Part shown: positions 5,479 through 6,391 of the stretch, piece after piece
Layout of the letters: every line of letters begins with the position of its first letter
Numbering within the stretch: the stretch's first letter is position 1
Source of the DNA: Chloroflexota bacterium
GTDB lineage: Bacteria; Chloroflexota; Anaerolineae; Anaerolineales; UBA11579
Assembly: GCA_030610225.1 (NCBI GenBank)
Contig: JAUWSD010000073.1
Location: 1-6,391, forward strand
Direction of reading: 5' to 3'
Length of the DNA: 6,391 nucleotides
Notes under the pieces: model-generated
Seen by the model: only the letters and a program-made list of their open reading frames with translations
What the model was told of the DNA's origin: nothing
Databases searched by the model: none
Made by a program: the position numbers and the translations under genes

Positions 5479-6391
5479 ATGAAAGTGTCTACGATCCTTC
5501 TGGCTGCTGGAAAAAGCACGCGCATGAAGTCAAAAACCCCTAAATTTTTACATGCATTAGTGGGTAAACCGATGATCCTTCACTCAATTGCTTCAATAAA
5601 AGAATTTACCCCTGAAAAACCATTGATAGTAGTTGGTCATCAGGCTGAGCAGCTTATCGATCTGGTTGGAGATCAAGCTCTTTTCGCTGAGCAAAAAGAA
5701 CAGCTCGGAACAGGTCACGCTGTCATGCAGTGCAAAGAACAGCTTGAGGGTAAATCTGACCTGGTTGTTATCATCTTCGGAGATATGCCCTTATTAAAAG
5801 GAAAGACCATATCCGAACTGATCGAGTGTCAAAAAAAGAACAGCGGCCCTGTCAGTATGCTGACAGTCATCGCAGACGACCCCCGCGGCTTTGGGCGCAT
5901 CATCCGAGGTAGCAGCAGAACTGTTGAAGCTATCGTGGAAGATGTGGACTGCACCCAGGAGCAGAAGAAGATCAACGAATTGAACGCTAGTATGTACTGT
6001 TTTGATGCAGATTGGCTTTGGACCAACCTGGAAAAAATTCCCATCTCCGCCAAGGGCGAATATTACCTCACAGATATCATCGCAATTGCTCACTCTCAGG
6101 GACTCCCAATTGAAGCAAAAGTGATCGAGGATCCAATCGAAGCAATGGGCATCAACACCAGAGTACACCTGGCAGAAGCCGAGAAAATTCTACGCAGGCG
6201 CATCAACGAAGATTTGATGAATGCTGGCGTAACCCTGATAGATCCTGAAAACACCTACATTGAGCCTGATGTCACCATCGGCGCAGACACCATCATCCAC
6301 CCCAACACCCACCTGCACGGTGAGACCAGCATCGGAGAAGACTGCGAAGTCGGGCCCTCTACCGTGATCAAAGACTCAAAAGTTGGACATG
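5479..6391 (+). CDS. glmU: Bifunctional GlmU: GlcNAc-1-phosphate uridyltransferase / glucosamine-1-phosphate acetyltransferase, 3' end outside window
   Basis: The first 304 residues of a protein that is normally about 450 long. GlmU acetylates glucosamine-1-phosphate and couples it to UTP, giving UDP-N-acetylglucosamine for peptidoglycan and surface glycans. Seen in the N-terminal nucleotidyltransferase domain: LLAAGKSTRMKS (7-18; Ser13 where many have Gly), QLGTGHAV (75-82), GDMPLL with metal-binding Asp102, EAIVED with Glu154, ELNAS with Asn169, and GINTR with Asn226 (metal partner, Asn227 in E. coli). From about residue 251, hexapeptide repeats begin (IEPDVTIGADTIIHPNTHL, IGEDCEVGPSTVI), the start of the left-handed beta-helix. 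The acetyltransferase catalytic residues lie beyond the right edge, so bifunctionality is inferred. GAGG is 7 nt before ATG 5479. The coding sequence starts 150 bases after the tRNA on the same strand. Confidence 0.93.
   Translation, partial: MKVSTILLAAGKSTRMKSKTPKFLHALVGKPMILHSIASIKEFTPEKPLIVVGHQAEQLIDLVGDQALFAEQKEQLGTGHAVMQCKEQLEGKSDLVVIIFGDMPLLKGKTISELIECQKKNSGPVSMLTVIADDPRGFGRIIRGSSRTVEAIVEDVDCTQEQKKINELNASMYCFDADWLWTNLEKIPISAKGEYYLTDIIAIAHSQGLPIEAKVIEDPIEAMGINTRVHLAEAEKILRRRINEDLMNAGVTLIDPENTYIEPDVTIGADTIIHPNTHLHGETSIGEDCEVGPSTVIKDSKVGH

Noticed and set aside
5794..6168. 124-residue minus-strand frame
   Set aside because: It is antisense to glmU, whose motifs and frame are unambiguous.

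Overview
The window looks like a moderately AT-rich bacterial chromosome segment. My best guess is a Chloroflexota bacterium of the Anaerolineae type. That guess rests on the style of the winged-helix regulator, the response regulator with a roadblock-like second domain, and a tRNA-Gln without an encoded CCA. It is an impression from protein character, not a database match. No mobile element, CRISPR array, rRNA or broken gene was seen.

Left part, minus strand (1-3997): a GDP-L-fucose locus read right to left as two transcription units. The first is gmd (GDP-mannose 4,6-dehydratase, start best placed at 3934) followed 18 bases later by a large polytopic membrane protein that resembles a GT-C glycosyltransferase. 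The second is a winged-helix regulator followed 42 bases later by fcl (GDP-L-fucose synthase), which runs off the left edge. Gmd and Fcl together convert GDP-D-mannose to GDP-L-fucose. The membrane protein is a plausible user of lipid-linked sugar at the cell surface. Both units begin with nearly the same promoter, TTGACC-N16-TATAATTCAA. At the regulator gene the -10 element is one arm of a perfect 9-bp inverted repeat. At gmd only one arm is kept. The simplest reading is that the regulator controls itself and fcl, and perhaps gmd.

Right part, plus strand (4087-6391): a response regulator with an intact receiver domain and an atypical, non-DNA-binding C-terminal half; a tRNA-Gln(UUG) with its own likely promoter; a 150-base stretch with no gene; and the first two thirds of glmU, which makes UDP-N-acetylglucosamine for peptidoglycan and surface glycans. 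The fucose unit and the response regulator diverge from a common intergenic region (3935-4086).

Nothing here is an obviously exotic system. The most interesting signal is the shared promoter/operator architecture that ties the separated gmd and fcl units to an adjacent, little-described regulator with a possible ligand-sensing C-terminal region.
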